IMG/VR virus record: IMGVR_UViG_3300045009_000068
Span: 1 to 29,128 of that record
DNA: 29,128 nucleotides
Source: a virus
Reading direction: 5' to 3' (one strand)
The notes under the pieces were generated by a model. The model was given only the letters and a program-made list of their open reading frames with translations. It ran no database searches and had not been told where the DNA came from. Position numbers and translations under genes: made by a program. Positions within the stretch are counted from its first letter, which is position 1; each line of letters begins with the position of its first letter. This document shows, in pieces, positions 27,633 through 29,128 of this stretch.

Positions 27633-29128
27633 CGATTAGCAGCACAGTTCGCACCGCAGGTCCGTTCATCGGGAACGGCACGGCATCTGTCTTCCCCTTC
27701 ACGTTCAAGGTTTTCGCCGCCGGCGACCTTGATGTCATACGCCTAGCGACGAGCACGGGCGTAGAAACCACGCTGGTCCTGAACTCGGACTACTCGGTCA
27801 GCCTGAACGGCGACCAGAACACGAACCCCGGCGGCAGCATCACGCTGCTTGCCGGCGCCCTGGCAACCGGGTTCACGCTCGTCATCACCTCGGACATCGC
27901 CAACCTCCAGCCCACGGACCTGACGAACCAGGGCGGGTTCTACCCTGAGGTCATCACGGACGCGCTAGACCGGGCGACGATCCAGATCCAGCAGATCAGC
28001 GACATCGGGGATCGGACGCTCAAGATCCCGATTACTGACGGCAGCCTGAACATGGAGCTGCCGACCGCGACGCAGCGAGCCAACTCATTCTTGGCGTTCG
28101 ACGCAAGCGGCCTACCCACAGTCGTGACGGCAGGCTCAAGCGGTGCGCCAGCCACGATCACGCATCAGACGTTCAGCGGCACGGGGTCGCAGACGGTGTT
28201 CACGTTGGCCTCAGACCCCGGTGCGCTCGGTAACAGCGCACAGGTCTACATCGGCGGCGTGTACCAACAGCGCAGCACCTACACGATTGCCGGTACGACG
28301 CTGACCTTCAGCGCGGCCCCGGTGGCGGGCACAAACAACATTGAGTTCGTGAACTTCCTGACGAGCAACATCGGCACAACTAGCGCGGACCTTGTGACCT
28401 ACACGCCTGCGGGCGCAGGCGCGGTGGCTCGCAGTGCCTCCAGCAAGCTTGGCGACGTAGTCAGCGTCAAGGACTTTGGGGCTGTTGGGGATGGGGTGAC
28501 GGATGATACGGCAGCGATTCAGGCGGCGATTACTGCATCCGTTGGAAATTCGTTGTTTTTCCCGCCAGGAACGTACATGACTACCGGCGGCCACGTGCTG
28601 ACAAACCAATATGTTTTCGGTGCAAGCAGAAACGCTTCCATCATAAAGAAAGCAAGCGGTAACCTAAACATCATTGTGCTTTCTAACACCGCAACCGACG
28701 CCGCAGCAATCTCGGATCTGACCATTGACGGCAACAGTCTGAACGGTCACGGCATCTTTGTAGCAAATACGCAACTGTCTGCGGCAGCATACACCCCGTC
28801 ATTCATTACGCGGATGAGGATCAGAAACATCGGCGCGGCGGTTACCACGGTAAACGTGACCGGAATTACGGCAGCCAATCCTGGAGTTGTCACAACTAGC
28901 GCAGCACATGGGCTAGCAATTGGAAGCGTTGTGTGTGTCAAGGGTGTACAAGGGCTTGATACAATAGCCCCAGCGTTCGTCGAGTGGTTGGATGCCGGAA
29001 GCGGGTACACGCCAGGAACGCACAGCCTGCCACTTACGTATGTCAGCGGAGAGACTGCTACGACGTATGGCATCGCAGACATTGTTGTTTTAGGTAGCGG
29101 GTGTGTTACGAGCGTGACGATCACGACG
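27629..29128 (+). CDS. Tailspike / tail fibre protein, N-terminal 500 residues (runs off the window)
   Basis: Starts in an ATGA overlap with the giant gene. Residues 1-120 (STVRTAGPFIGNGTASVFPF, LVLNSDYSVSLNGDQN, then GGFYPEVITDALDRATIQIQ) are the common podoviral head-binding domain that attaches the spike to the tail. A second beta module (about 170-255, HQTFSGTGSQTVFTLASDPG, YIGGVYQQRSTYTIAG) follows. From residue 277 comes VVSVKDFGAVGDGVTDDTAA, the classic opening of a pectate-lyase-type right-handed beta helix, so this is probably a depolymerase spike that cuts host surface sugars. Residues about 408-440 (VTGITAANPGVVTTSAAHGL) repeat the module seen in the nozzle. From about 28530 the DNA is more AT-rich than the N-terminal part. 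Confidence 0.88.
   Translation, partial: MTISSTVRTAGPFIGNGTASVFPFTFKVFAAGDLDVIRLATSTGVETTLVLNSDYSVSLNGDQNTNPGGSITLLAGALATGFTLVITSDIANLQPTDLTNQGGFYPEVITDALDRATIQIQQISDIGDRTLKIPITDGSLNMELPTATQRANSFLAFDASGLPTVVTAGSSGAPATITHQTFSGTGSQTVFTLASDPGALGNSAQVYIGGVYQQRSTYTIAGTTLTFSAAPVAGTNNIEFVNFLTSNIGTTSADLVTYTPAGAGAVARSASSKLGDVVSVKDFGAVGDGVTDDTAAIQAAITASVGNSLFFPPGTYMTTGGHVLTNQYVFGASRNASIIKKASGNLNIIVLSNTATDAAAISDLTIDGNSLNGHGIFVANTQLSAAAYTPSFITRMRIRNIGAAVTTVNVTGITAANPGVVTTSAAHGLAIGSVVCVKGVQGLDTIAPAFVEWLDAGSGYTPGTHSLPLTYVSGETATTYGIADIVVLGSGCVTSVTITT

Noticed and set aside
27629-29128. Diversity-generating retroelement acting on the tailspike, as in BPP-1
   Set aside because: No reverse transcriptase, template repeat or C-type-lectin end is in the window. 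The similarity to BPP-1 here is limited to the head module. The spike end lies outside the window, so this cannot be decided.

Overview
The window is a piece of a tailed-phage genome (Caudoviricetes, short-tailed podovirus architecture) with GC-rich, tightly packed genes. Most junctions are ATGA/GTGA overlaps or gaps of a few bases. The capsid block resembles the Bordetella phage BPP-1 group: portal, Bbp19-like protein, scaffold, major capsid, cement. Behind it come a tail tube protein, a tail nozzle, three putative ejection proteins and a tailspike. DUF6321-like and other small basic proteins are of kinds I associate with aquatic phages. The host cannot be read from the sequence. I see no integrase, tRNA, CRISPR array, endolysin, DNA polymerase or RNA polymerase in the window.

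Layout. 1-1711 (minus): a coupled operon of seven small genes, the last cut by the window edge, including one protein with an SSB-like acidic C-terminus and one small membrane protein. It is read from a good sigma70-type promoter at 1753-1782 with a perfect dyad between the -35 and -10. 1857-3474 (plus): a metallophosphoesterase, two small basic proteins and a small HExxH protein. 3503-4066 (minus): one isolated conserved gene. 4067-4442: a non-coding control region with a palindrome that forms a promoter on each strand, a minus-strand terminator and a structured plus-strand leader. 4443-5592: a DUF1376 replication-type protein with two arrays of the same 12-bp repeat read in different frames (candidate origin), then a small conserved protein. 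5718-6154: a small HTH-like regulator that may be leaderless, and a 50-aa basic protein.

6157-29128 (plus): the late operon. Terminase small and large subunits and a GNAT acetyltransferase come first, then a small virion-type protein, portal, Bbp19-like protein, scaffold, major capsid, cement and a 67-aa protein. A terminator-like hairpin at 13164-13198 separates head from tail. After it come the tail tube protein, the 901-aa nozzle, putative ejection proteins of 231, 694 and 2747 aa (the T7 gp14/gp15/gp16 positions), and a tailspike that runs off the window.

The most interesting points are the probable iteron-type origin inside the DUF1376 gene, the symmetric two-way promoter/operator upstream of it, a degenerate M23-peptidase fold in the 694-aa ejection protein, the 2747-aa polyvalent-type ejection protein with an intact HExxH site, and one small beta module shared by the nozzle and the tailspike.
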